NCBI GenBank assembly: GCA_018065745.1
Contig: JAGHSS010000087.1
Location: 1-20,693, forward strand
Reading direction: 5' to 3'
DNA length: 20,693 nucleotides
Source of the DNA: Candidatus Neoflavobacterium equi
Lineage (GTDB): Bacteria > Bacteroidota > Bacteroidia > Flavobacteriales > Flavobacteriaceae
Shown here in pieces: positions 8,469 to 15,665 of the stretch. Within the stretch, counting starts at the first letter, position 1. Each line of letters starts with the position of its first letter. Position numbers and translations under genes: made by a program. The notes under the pieces were generated by a model. That model had not been told where the DNA came from. It did no database searches and saw only the letters and a program-made list of their open reading frames with translations.

Positions 8469-9288
8469 TTGGTTTCGTTTCAGCTTCTAATTGTTCAATC
8501 TCTTTTTTGTGTGTATTTTCAATAATGTATATGGTACCTAAATTGGTCATATCATTGAACAAACGCACATCAATAGTGTAATAGTTTGTTTCCTTATCCA
8601 CATATACTTTATCAATTTTACCAATTGGAATATTTTCTGGGAAAATTTCAGAAAGTCCACCGGTTACAATGGTATCTCCTTTTCTTACACTTGCTAATCT
8701 TGGGACGTCAATCAATTGGGCATAACCCACATTTTTAGCGTTCCACGTTAGTGTTCCAAAGTGGTTTTCATTTTTGATTTTGGCGTTGATTTGAGATTTA
8801 GTATTTAAAATACTTTGGATTGTAGCATAGTTTGTTGACGTTTTTTCAATAATTCCAACAATACCAAGGCTGTTAACCACTCCCATATCTGGTTTTACAC
8901 GCAGTGCATTACCCGCATTGATCGTAATGTAGTTTTGAGGTACACTAAAAGAGTTATTGATCACTTTAGCTTGGGTGACCAAATATGTTGTATCAATAAA
9001 TTTAAGGGCACTGTGATCTGTGATTACAGTGTCCTTTTTATTGTAAAGTATTCTTTTAAGATATGCATTTTCTAGAGCAAGATTGTCATTTTGCTCTTTG
9101 AGGTTGAAATATTCTTTGACATTACTAATTTGTTGATAGACCCCACCCGTTAAAAAGTTAGCTGAAGTTACCACTTTGCTTCTATGATACGAATGTGACT
9201 GAACAGTTAAAGTCAAAGCTATGCACAAAAGCAGCAAAAACAGCAAACGATTGCTGTTTTTTATTAAAAAATTTAGTATTTGCTGCAT
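8461..9288 (-). CDS. mreC: Rod shape-determining protein MreC
   Basis: A 275-aa bitopic protein that links cytoplasmic MreB to the periplasmic wall synthases and activates PBP2/RodA. A short N-terminal cytoplasmic part precedes one membrane helix (about 13-29, LLFLLLLCIALTLTV). Next come a periplasmic coiled coil (about 55-85, NVKEYFNLKEQNDNLALENA and onward) and the two-barrel MreC domain (about 105-255), with typical motifs such as NSLGIVGIIEKTS and VRKGDTIVTGGLSEIFP. The C-terminal tail (HKKEIEQLEAETKPNE) is charged. It follows mreB by 10 bp and overlaps mreD by 8 bp. Confidence 0.95.
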   Translation of the reverse strand: MQQILNFLIKNSNRLLFLLLLCIALTLTVQSHSYHRSKVVTSANFLTGGVYQQISNVKEYFNLKEQNDNLALENAYLKRILYNKKDTVITDHSALKFIDTTYLVTQAKVINNSFSVPQNYITINAGNALRVKPDMGVVNSLGIVGIIEKTSTNYATIQSILNTKSQINAKIKNENHFGTLTWNAKNVGYAQLIDVPRLASVRKGDTIVTGGLSEIFPENIPIGKIDKVYVDKETNYYTIDVRLFNDMTNLGTIYIIENTHKKEIEQLEAETKPNE

Positions 9289-9298
9289 ATGCTAAGTT

Positions 9299-10327
9299 CT
9301 ATTTGATCAAGATACTTTTAAATTTGTTTATGTGCTTTAACGCCATACCAGTCCCACGAACAACTGCTCTTAATGGGTCTTCAGCGATATAAACAGGAAG
9401 GTCTGTTTTTTGAGAAATTCTCTTGTCCAAACCTCTTAACATAGATCCTCCACCTGCAAGGTAGATTCCTGTGTTGTAAATATCTGCTGCTAATTCTGGA
9501 GGTGTTTGAGATAAAGTCTCCATAACAGCATCTTCAATACGTTGGATTGATTTATCCAAAGCTTTAGCAATTTCTCTATAAGAAACATCTACTTGTTTTG
9601 GTTTTCCAGTCAACAAGTCACGTCCTTGAACTGACATATCATCTGGTGGTAATTCCAAATCTTCTGTAGCTGCTCCTACTTGAATTTTAATATTTTCTGC
9701 CGTGCGTTCCCCCACAAATAAATTGTGTTGAGTTCTCATGTAGTAAATAATATCGTTTGTGAAAACGTCACCTGCAATTTTCACAGATTTATCACATACA
9801 ATACCACCCAAAGCAATGACAGCGATTTCAGTAGTACCACCACCTATGTCAACAATCATATTTCCTTTTGGTTGCATGATGTCTACACCAATTCCAATTG
9901 CTGCTGCCATTGGTTCATGGATAAGATAAACCTCTTTACCGTTTACACGTTCACAAGATTCTTTAACCGCGCGCATTTCTACTTCAGTAATACCAGAAGG
10001 AATACATACTACCATGCGCAAAGCCGGAGTAAACATTCTTTTCTTTAATGCGGGAATACTTTTAATAAACATATTAATCATTTTCTCTGAAGCATCGAAA
10101 TCAGCGATAACTCCATCCTTTAACGGACGAATGGTCTTAATATTTTCATGTGTTTTCCCCTGCATATTATTAGCCTCAGCACCAACTGCGATGATTTTGC
10201 CAGAGATTCTATCTCTAGCAACAATTGACGGGCTGTCAATGACAACCTTGTCGTTATGTATTATAAGTGTATTCGCTGTACCAAGGTCAATTGCTACGTC
10301 CTCAGTCATGAAATCAAAAAATCCCAT
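9299..10327 (-). CDS. mreB: Rod shape-determining protein MreB (bacterial actin)
   Basis: A 342-aa actin-like ATPase that forms membrane-bound filaments guiding lateral wall synthesis. Actin-fold motifs are visible: phosphate-1 DLGTANT (14-20), the IHEPMAAAIGIGVD segment, phosphate-2 DIGGGTTEIAVIALGG and the adenosine motif LAGGGSML near the C-terminus. The N-terminal MGFFDFMTED begins with a hydrophobic, helix-like stretch suited to membrane contact. Length is normal for the family. It lies 57 bp downstream of the purH stop codon. A TAnnTTTG-like box in that gap (10371-10378) could give the mre genes a promoter of their own. Confidence 0.97.
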   Translation of the reverse strand: MGFFDFMTEDVAIDLGTANTLIIHNDKVVIDSPSIVARDRISGKIIAVGAEANNMQGKTHENIKTIRPLKDGVIADFDASEKMINMFIKSIPALKKRMFTPALRMVVCIPSGITEVEMRAVKESCERVNGKEVYLIHEPMAAAIGIGVDIMQPKGNMIVDIGGGTTEIAVIALGGIVCDKSVKIAGDVFTNDIIYYMRTQHNLFVGERTAENIKIQVGAATEDLELPPDDMSVQGRDLLTGKPKQVDVSYREIAKALDKSIQRIEDAVMETLSQTPPELAADIYNTGIYLAGGGSMLRGLDKRISQKTDLPVYIAEDPLRAVVRGTGMALKHINKFKSILIK

Positions 10328-10370
10328 ATTCAGAAATGGTTATTAATATATTATAAAAAAAATAAGCCTA

Positions 10371-10378
10371 CAAAAATA
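10371..10378 (-). promoter_or_regulatory. Possible internal -7 box upstream of mreB
   Basis: On the minus strand this reads TATTTTTG, an exact fit to the Bacteroidota -7 consensus TAnnTTTG, 43 bp upstream of the mreB ATG in the purH-mreB gap. No TTG is found at the expected -33 distance, which falls inside the purH 3' end, and the gap is AT-rich. It may therefore be weak or fortuitous. Confidence 0.3.
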
Positions 10379-10384
10379 ATAAAA

Positions 10385-11911
10385 TTAATGTTTGAAATGA
10401 CGAATACCGGTAAGAACCATTGCTAAATTATTTTCGTTGCAATAATTGATACTCAATTCATCTTTTATAGAACCTCCAGGCTGTATAACAGCTGTTATTC
10501 CTGCATTTTTAGCCAACTCCACACAATCAGGGAACGGAAAGAATGCATCACTAGCCATTACCGCACCATTTAAATCAAATCCAAATGAATTTGCTTTTTC
10601 AACCGCATGTCTCAAGGCGTCTACTCTGGATGTTTGTCCAGTTCCAGATGCTATTAGCTGGTTGTTTTTTGCAAAAACAATGGTGTTTGACTTGGTGTGT
10701 TTACCAATTTTAGAAGCAAACAACATGTCCTTAACCTCTTGTTCTGTAGGTTGTTTCTGTGTTGCAACTTTTAAAATGTCAGCACTGTCAGTAACATTAT
10801 CTTTATCTTGAACCAAATAACCGTTTAAACAAGTTCTCACTTGGATGTCTGATACATTGGTTTGTTTTTGAATTAAAATAATTCTGTTTTTCTTTTCTTG
10901 AAGTTTAACCAAAGATTCATCAGTATATCCTGGAGCGATGATTATTTCACAGAAAAGTTTGTTTATTTCTTCTGCTGCATCCAATTCAATTGGAGCGTTT
11001 GAAAAAAGAACACCACCAAATGCTGATGTTGGATCTGCTGCCAAAGCTGCTAAATAAGCTTCTTTAACTGTAGGTCTCGTTGCAAGTCCACAGGCATTGT
11101 TGTGTTTCAATATTGCAAAGGTAGGATCTTCTCCTTTGAATTCTGACATTAAATTTACACCGGCATCAACATCTAATAGATTGTTGTAAGATAATTCTTT
11201 TCCGTGTAATTTGTTAAACATCATATCCAAATTTCCGAAAAATATTCCTTTTTGATGTGGATTTTCACCATATCTTAACGTTTGCGATTCTTCAACGCTA
11301 ATTTTGAAGACGTCGTCTTCTGTGTTGAAGTAGTTGAAAATAGCGGTGTCATAGTGAGAAGAAACGTGGAAAGCTTTGGTTGCTAAAAGTCTTCTTTCTT
11401 GTAATGACGTACTGCCGTTATTCGCATTATAAAAATTCAAAAACGTTTCATATTCGTTTACAGATGCAACGATTACAGTGTCTTTGAAATTTTTTGCAGC
11501 TGCTCTGATCAAAGAGATTCCACCAATATCAATTTTTTCAATGATGTCAGCTTCTGAAGCTCCAGAGGCAACTGTTTTTTCAAATGGATACAAATCAACG
11601 ATAACTAAGTCAATTTGAGGAATGTTAAATTCTTCCATCTGAGCAATATCACCTTCGTGATCTTGTCTGTTCAAAATCCCTCCAAAAACTTTTGGGTGTA
11701 ATGTTTTTACACGTCCGCCAAGGATTGAAGGATATGAAGTAACGTCTTCAACAGGTACTACATTGATTCCAAGATCTCTAATAAACGTTTCTGTTCCACC
11801 AGTTGAGTAAATTGTTACATTTTGCTCGTTTAATTTTTGGACAATTGGTTCAAGTCCGGTTTTATCAAATACAGATATTAAAGCTGCTTTGATTTGTTTG
11901 TTTGTGTTCAT
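10385..11911 (-). CDS. purH: Bifunctional AICAR transformylase / IMP cyclohydrolase
   Basis: Catalyses the last two steps of de novo purine synthesis: formylation of AICAR with 10-formyl-THF, then ring closure to IMP. The chosen start gives 508 aa, a typical length. An in-frame ATG at 11965 would add 18 atypical residues (MIITITIATFANSN...) and would lie at or upstream of the promoter at 11935-11965, so it is rejected. The N-terminal MGS-like cyclohydrolase domain (1 to about 145) carries SVFDKTGL, STGGT, GGRVKTLHPKVFGGIL and VDLYPFEKTV. The AICARFT domain follows with RYGENPHQ (213-220), catalytic K269-H270 in KHNNACG, QPGGSIKDE, and the C-terminal GIRHFKH. It is the first gene of a run through mreB, mreC, mreD, mrdA and rodA with no terminator between them. 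Confidence 0.96.
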   Translation of the reverse strand: MNTNKQIKAALISVFDKTGLEPIVQKLNEQNVTIYSTGGTETFIRDLGINVVPVEDVTSYPSILGGRVKTLHPKVFGGILNRQDHEGDIAQMEEFNIPQIDLVIVDLYPFEKTVASGASEADIIEKIDIGGISLIRAAAKNFKDTVIVASVNEYETFLNFYNANNGSTSLQERRLLATKAFHVSSHYDTAIFNYFNTEDDVFKISVEESQTLRYGENPHQKGIFFGNLDMMFNKLHGKELSYNNLLDVDAGVNLMSEFKGEDPTFAILKHNNACGLATRPTVKEAYLAALAADPTSAFGGVLFSNAPIELDAAEEINKLFCEIIIAPGYTDESLVKLQEKKNRIILIQKQTNVSDIQVRTCLNGYLVQDKDNVTDSADILKVATQKQPTEQEVKDMLFASKIGKHTKSNTIVFAKNNQLIASGTGQTSRVDALRHAVEKANSFGFDLNGAVMASDAFFPFPDCVELAKNAGITAVIQPGGSIKDELSINYCNENNLAMVLTGIRHFKH

Positions 11912-11934
11912 TGTTGTGTTGTTGTTTGAATTTG

Positions 11935-11965
11935 CAAAAGTAGCTATTGTAATGGTAATAATCAA
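11935..11965 (-). promoter_or_regulatory. Consensus flavobacterial promoter of the purH-mre-rodA cluster
   Basis: On the minus strand, TTG (11965-11963), a 20-nt spacer and TACTTTTG (11942-11935) match the Bacteroidota primary sigma-factor promoter (TTG at -33, TAnnTTTG at -7). Transcription would start near 11929-11931, leaving a leader of about 18 nt before the purH ATG at 11911. Confidence 0.72.
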
Positions 11966-12069
11966 TATATTAAGTAGGTGTTTTTTGCCAAATGTTTATT
12001 TTTTTTGACTTTTTTGGAATAAATTTTTTAAGTACTGACTTTATTAAGATTTCACCGCTGTTGAAAAGC

Positions 12070-12101
12070 TTGATGCAGGAACTTCAATTTAAATTAATTT
12101 G
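12070..12101 (+). promoter_or_regulatory. Possible promoter of the MacB/FtsX-like permease
   Basis: TTG at 12070-12072, a 21-nt spacer and TTAATTTG at 12094-12101 match the Bacteroidota pattern except for one base of the -7 box (TT instead of TA). The predicted leader to the ATG at 12181 is about 75 nt. The rest of the 269-bp purH/permease divergent region is AT-rich, with T-runs around 11991-12030 and no hairpin or other motif that I can support. Confidence 0.42.
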
Positions 12102-12180
12102 CTTTTAGATGTAACGTTATTGTATAATTTACTACTTATCATTATCTCTTGGAATGGAGGTGATAATTGTATTTACTGAT

Positions 12181-13431
12181 ATGAATTTATATATAAGACT
12201 TCTTCACGAGAGTTTGAAATTTGCGCTCAATGCACTGCGCACAAATAAGTTGCGCACCTTGTTGTCTCTTCTGGGGGTGACGGTGGGTATTTTTTCCATT
12301 ATTGCTGTTTTGGCAGCTGTGGATTCTTTGGATAAAAAAATCAAGAGTGACCTTTCTGATTTGGACAAAAACACGATTTATTTGATGAAGTACTGTTTTG
12401 GACCGTCAGAAGTTCCAGATTGGAAAATAGATCAATTCCCAAATGTTACTTATGACGAATATGAGATGATCAAGCGCACACAGGCTGGTTTGGACAAGAT
12501 TTCATTCAACGTGTTTACAAAGGCTGAAAGTTTGCGCTATGAGTCCAAGGTGGCGTCTGCAGTGAGCATTACACCATGTTCTGATCAGTTTGTTGATTTG
12601 GATGCTTTAAAAGTGGAGCAGGGGCGTTTTTTTAACGAATCAGAATCCAATGCAGGTGCTGCTGTCATTGTTTTGGGGAATAGCGTTGCTGAGACTCTTT
12701 TTGATCAGTCCAACCCTTTGGGGAAAAAAATAAGAATGTATGGCAGGAGGTTTACTGTAATTGGCGTTTTGAAAAAGGCCGGTTCAGTTTCCATTGGGTC
12801 CAACACAGATAAAAATGTATTTATACCTGTAAATTTTGTTCGTATACTTTATGGGGATAACAATAAACAATTGACACCAGCGATTGTTTTGAAGCCGTTG
12901 AAGTCCTATGATGTGGATTTGTTCAAGGCTGAACTGACTCAGAAAATCAGAGCGTTTAGAGGTTTGAAGCCTGGTGCTGAAGACAATTTCTTTGTCAATA
13001 TTTTTGCTGGTTTCATGGACATGATTGATGAAGTGGTTGGCAAATTGAACTTGATGGGGTGGGTGATTAGTGGATTCTCTTTGCTTGTTGGTGGTTTTGG
13101 AATTGCAAACATTATGTTTGTTTCTGTAAAAGAACGCACCAATTTGATTGGAATTCAGAAATCTCTTGGCGCTAAAAACAGATTCATCTTGTTTCAGTTT
13201 TTGTTTGAAGCCGTTATTCTGTCCTTGATTGGAGGGGTTGTTGGGTTGTTATTGGTGTGGTTGATGGCGTTTATTGCTACAGCAGCTTTTGATTTTGAAT
13301 TTGTACTGAGTATGAAAAATATACTTTTGGGTAGTGGAATTTCCTGTTTGATTGGGTTAATTGCTGGGGTGATTCCTGCAATATCTGCTTCAAAGCTGGA
13401 TCCTGTTGAGGCCATTAGATCTGGAATGTAG
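12181..13431 (+). CDS. MacB/FtsX-family ABC transporter permease
   Basis: A 416-aa inner-membrane permease of the type VII (MacB/LolCE/FtsX) ABC superfamily, which acts as a mechanotransmission exporter rather than a classical channel. N-terminal ALNALRTNKLRTLLSLLGVT leads into the first membrane helix (about 25-50). A periplasmic MacB_PCD domain follows (about 50-275). Three C-terminal helices close the protein, with the conserved stretch GIANIMFVSVKERTNLIGIQKSLGAK and a terminal ASKLDPVEAIRSGM. The start at 12181 is chosen because it gives the usual N-terminus. An upstream in-frame ATG at 12154 would add nine residues, but an SD-like GGAGGTGAT directly follows it. No ATPase or membrane-fusion partner is in the window, so cargo is unknown. 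Its transcript would run into repeat copy B and the terminator at 13595. Confidence 0.88.
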   Translation: MNLYIRLLHESLKFALNALRTNKLRTLLSLLGVTVGIFSIIAVLAAVDSLDKKIKSDLSDLDKNTIYLMKYCFGPSEVPDWKIDQFPNVTYDEYEMIKRTQAGLDKISFNVFTKAESLRYESKVASAVSITPCSDQFVDLDALKVEQGRFFNESESNAGAAVIVLGNSVAETLFDQSNPLGKKIRMYGRRFTVIGVLKKAGSVSIGSNTDKNVFIPVNFVRILYGDNNKQLTPAIVLKPLKSYDVDLFKAELTQKIRAFRGLKPGAEDNFFVNIFAGFMDMIDEVVGKLNLMGWVISGFSLLVGGFGIANIMFVSVKERTNLIGIQKSLGAKNRFILFQFLFEAVILSLIGGVVGLLLVWLMAFIATAAFDFEFVLSMKNILLGSGISCLIGLIAGVIPAISASKLDPVEAIRSGM

Positions 13432-13465
13432 TGGTTTGATGAACCTGTTTACATTTTGTGAATTT

Positions 13466-13578
13466 GGGCGCATGCCGCGTTAGCGGGCGCAGCGGCATCC
13501 TTTTTTTGCTCGCAAAAAAAGATATAGCGGAGCACGCGACGCCTGTTTGAGCGCAGCGAAAGTACAGGGGGAACGCCC
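13466..13578 (-). repeat. Structured intergenic repeat, copy B (three stem-loops)
   Basis: A reverse-oriented relative of copy A (4735-4843), lying in the 201-bp gap between the convergent permease and accD genes. Shared blocks, given on the minus strand, are GGCGTTCC (about 13577-13570), TTCGCTGCGCTCA (about 13560-13548), GGATGCCGCT (ending at 13491) and CTAACGCGG (13483-13475). Hairpin 1 has arms CCTGT (13542-13546) and ACAGG (13564-13568) around the conserved 17-nt loop. Hairpin 2 has arms CTTTTTTTG (13500-13508) and CAAAAAAAG (13513-13521). Hairpin 3 has arms ATGCCGC (13472-13478) and GCGGCAT (13492-13498). The ends also form an 8-bp inverted repeat, TTTGGGCG (13463-13470) and CGCCCAAA (13574-13581). 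Hairpin arms differ from those of copy A while pairing is kept. Confidence 0.88.
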
Positions 13579-13594
13579 AAAAAATATGATATAC

Positions 13595-13630
13595 AAAAAA
13601 AGGCTGCTTCATGAGAAACAGCCTTTTTTT
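13595..13630. terminator. Bidirectional intrinsic terminator of accD and the permease
   Basis: Arms AAAAAAAGGCTG (13595-13606) and CAGCCTTTTTTT (13619-13630) enclose a 12-nt loop. The structure works on both strands. On the minus strand it begins 2 bp after the accD stop codon. On the plus strand it ends the permease transcript after repeat copy B. Confidence 0.9.
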
Positions 13631-13632
13631 TG

Positions 13633-14487
13633 TTATCTAATTGGTTGATTTAAAATCAAGTCAATGTATAAGTTTATTTTTTTCTTTAACTCTTTTCTGT
13701 GAGAAATGAAGTCTAGGAAACCGTGTTCCAACAAGAATTCTGATGATTGGAATCCTTCTGGTAAATCTTTTCCTGTGGTGTCTTTTACAATTCTAGGACC
13801 TGCAAAACCAATTAAAGCACCAGGTTCTCCAATATTAATGTCACCCAACATAGCATAAGACGCAGTAGTACCACCTGTTGTAGGATCAGTACATAAAGAG
13901 ATATATGGCAATTGAGCTTCTGCTAATTTTGTCAATTTAGCTGAAGTTTTTGCTAACTGCATCAAAGAGTATGCAGCTTCCATCATACGCGCTCCACCAG
14001 ATTTAGAAATCATCACAAAAGGCAATTTGTGAGCGATTGCGTAATCAATGGCACGTGCAATTTTTTCACCAACTACAGCTCCCATAGAACCTCCAATAAA
14101 GGCGAAATCCATACAGGCGATAACGATGTCATTACCTTTTGATTTTCCAACTGCAGTAGTTACCGCATCCTTCAATTTGGTCTTTTCAGTAACTTCAACA
14201 ATACGGTCGCTGTATTTTTTGGTATCCACAAAATTTAATGGATCCTTAGACGTGATGTTTTCGTTAATTTCAGTGTACTCGTTGTTGTCAAATAAAATTT
14301 GAAAGTACTCTTTGCTACCAATGCGGACATGGAAATCGTCCTCAGGGCTAACCCATAGGTTGCGCTCCAATTCATCAGCATCCACAATTTTCCCTGTTGG
14401 TGATTTATACCACAAACCTTTGGGTGTGTCTTTTTTATCTTCTGTAGCGGTCTGAATCCCTTTTTCTGTTCTTTTAAACCAAGCCAT
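13633..14487 (-). CDS. accD: Acetyl-CoA carboxylase carboxyltransferase subunit beta, without zinc-finger cysteines
   Basis: The beta subunit of the carboxyltransferase that moves CO2 from biotin to acetyl-CoA, forming malonyl-CoA for fatty-acid synthesis; 284 aa. The crotonase-like core is complete, with [60 protein letters not shown] and GFAGPRIV. The N-terminal region aligns with the E. coli zinc-ribbon segment (LWYKSPTG ... [12 protein letters not shown]). All four expected cysteines are replaced, by about Ser29, Gly32, Ser47 and Asp50, and no other Cys pair is present there, so it probably binds no zinc at this site. It follows fbaA by 60 bp on the same strand and ends at the terminator at 13595-13630. 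The alpha subunit (accA) is not in the window. Confidence 0.95.
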   Translation of the reverse strand: MAWFKRTEKGIQTATEDKKDTPKGLWYKSPTGKIVDADELERNLWVSPEDDFHVRIGSKEYFQILFDNNEYTEINENITSKDPLNFVDTKKYSDRIVEVTEKTKLKDAVTTAVGKSKGNDIVIACMDFAFIGGSMGAVVGEKIARAIDYAIAHKLPFVMISKSGGARMMEAAYSLMQLAKTSAKLTKLAEAQLPYISLCTDPTTGGTTASYAMLGDINIGEPGALIGFAGPRIVKDTTGKDLPEGFQSSEFLLEHGFLDFISHRKELKKKINLYIDLILNQPIR

Positions 14488-14547
14488 AATTTTAATTTTT
14501 TTGTATTGTTCTCAGTGTGTAACGCACTTGTGGGCGAACAATAAAAT

Positions 14548-15615
14548 TTATAAAGTATTGATATTATTAAGGTCGGCAAAAGCTTGTTCCAAACGGTTGT
14601 TGAAAGTCACTTCACCTTCACGTACCCATTTGCGTGGGTCGTAATATTTTTTGTTTGGCAATTCAGCACCTTCTGGGTTACCGATTTGCGTTTTTAGATA
14701 TTCTATATTTTTAGCTACATAATCTCTCACACCTTCTGTAAAAGCGAATTGAAGATCTGTGTCCAAATTCATTTTAATCACCCCATAAGTAATGGCTTCT
14801 CTGATTTCTTCAAGCGTTGAACCTGAACCACCGTGGAAAACAAAATCAACAGGATTGTTCCCTGTGTTGAATTTTTCTTGCACAAATGTCTGAGAATTTT
14901 TCAAAATTTTTGGTGTCAATTTCACGTTTCCAGGCTTGTAAACCCCGTGAACATTTCCAAAAGCAGCAGCGATAGTGAAACGAGGAGAGATTTTAAGTAA
15001 CTCTTCATAAGCAAAGGCCACTTCTTCCGGCTGTGTGTATAATTTTGATGAATCAACATCAGAATTATCAACTCCATCTTCTTCACCTCCAGTGATTCCC
15101 AATTCAATTTCTAAAGTCATTCCCATCTTGCTCATACGCTCCAGGTATTTTTTAGAAATCTCAATATTTTCTTCTATCGGTTCTTCAGATAAATCAATCA
15201 TGTGCGAGCTGAAAAGTGGTTTTCCAGTTTCTGCAAAGAACTTTTCGCTGGCATCCAAAAGACCGTCAATCCAAGGTAGCAAATTTTTAGCGCAATGATC
15301 TGTGTGTAAAATTACCGTTGCTCCATAAGCCTCAGCAAGTGTGTGGATGTGTTTTGCCCCAGCAATAGCTCCAAGAATAGCGCTTTGTTGGTTTGCGTTT
15401 GACATGCCTTTTCCTGCAATAAAAGAAGCTCCACCATTAGAGAACTGAATGATAACCGGGGCGTTTAACTTAGCCGCTGTTTCCATTACTCCGTTGATGG
15501 TACTTGAACTTGTAACATTGATAGCTGGTAATGCAAATCCTTTCGCTTTCGCGTAGTTGAAAATTTCTTGCACTTGATCTCCAGTTGCTACTCCAGGTTT
15601 GATGTTATGAGTCAT
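14548..15615 (-). CDS. fbaA: Class II fructose-bisphosphate aldolase
   Basis: A zinc-dependent aldolase that interconverts fructose-1,6-bisphosphate with dihydroxyacetone phosphate and glyceraldehyde-3-phosphate. At 355 aa it matches the E. coli FbaA (class IIA) form. The zinc and catalytic motif HTDHC lies at 104-108, with Asp106 and His107 corresponding to E. coli Asp109 and His110. Other class II signatures are LEIELGITGGEEDGVDN, FVFHGGSGST and MNLDTDLQFAFTEGVRDY. The C-terminal YYDPRKWVREGE is typical of this type. It sits 50 bp downstream of tamL and 60 bp upstream of accD. It may be read from tamL as well as from its own weak promoter at 15645-15652. Confidence 0.97.
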   Translation of the reverse strand: MTHNIKPGVATGDQVQEIFNYAKAKGFALPAINVTSSSTINGVMETAAKLNAPVIIQFSNGGASFIAGKGMSNANQQSAILGAIAGAKHIHTLAEAYGATVILHTDHCAKNLLPWIDGLLDASEKFFAETGKPLFSSHMIDLSEEPIEENIEISKKYLERMSKMGMTLEIELGITGGEEDGVDNSDVDSSKLYTQPEEVAFAYEELLKISPRFTIAAAFGNVHGVYKPGNVKLTPKILKNSQTFVQEKFNTGNNPVDFVFHGGSGSTLEEIREAITYGVIKMNLDTDLQFAFTEGVRDYVAKNIEYLKTQIGNPEGAELPNKKYYDPRKWVREGEVTFNNRLEQAFADLNNINTL

Positions 15616-15644
15616 TTGTGTGTTGTTTTATTTAATGGTGTTGA

Positions 15645-15652
15645 CAAAAATA
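15645..15652 (-). promoter_or_regulatory. Possible -7 box upstream of fbaA
   Basis: TATTTTTG on the minus strand is an exact TAnnTTTG match in the 50-bp tamL-fbaA gap, about 30 bp upstream of the fbaA ATG. No TTG is found at the correct -33 spacing, so only the -7 half is supported. Confidence 0.35.
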
Positions 15653-15665
15653 ATAATTTCAACAT

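Noticed and set aside
11912..11965. N-terminal extension of PurH starting at 11965
   Set aside because: The extra residues are low-complexity (Ile/Thr/Asn) and absent from the usual PurH N-terminus. The region coincides with a consensus promoter.
4735..13578. The two repeats as ends of a composite transposon carrying the shape genes
   Set aside because: The genes between them are core housekeeping genes in a conserved order with ordinary base composition, and there is no transposase or target duplication. The inverted orientation more likely follows from independent insertion or retention at convergent junctions.
13415..13612. 65-codon minus-strand open frame across the permease 3' end and repeat copy B
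   Set aside because: It crosses a structured repeat, has no recognisable protein features and overlaps the repeat and the permease stop region. It is open by chance because of the GC-rich repeat.
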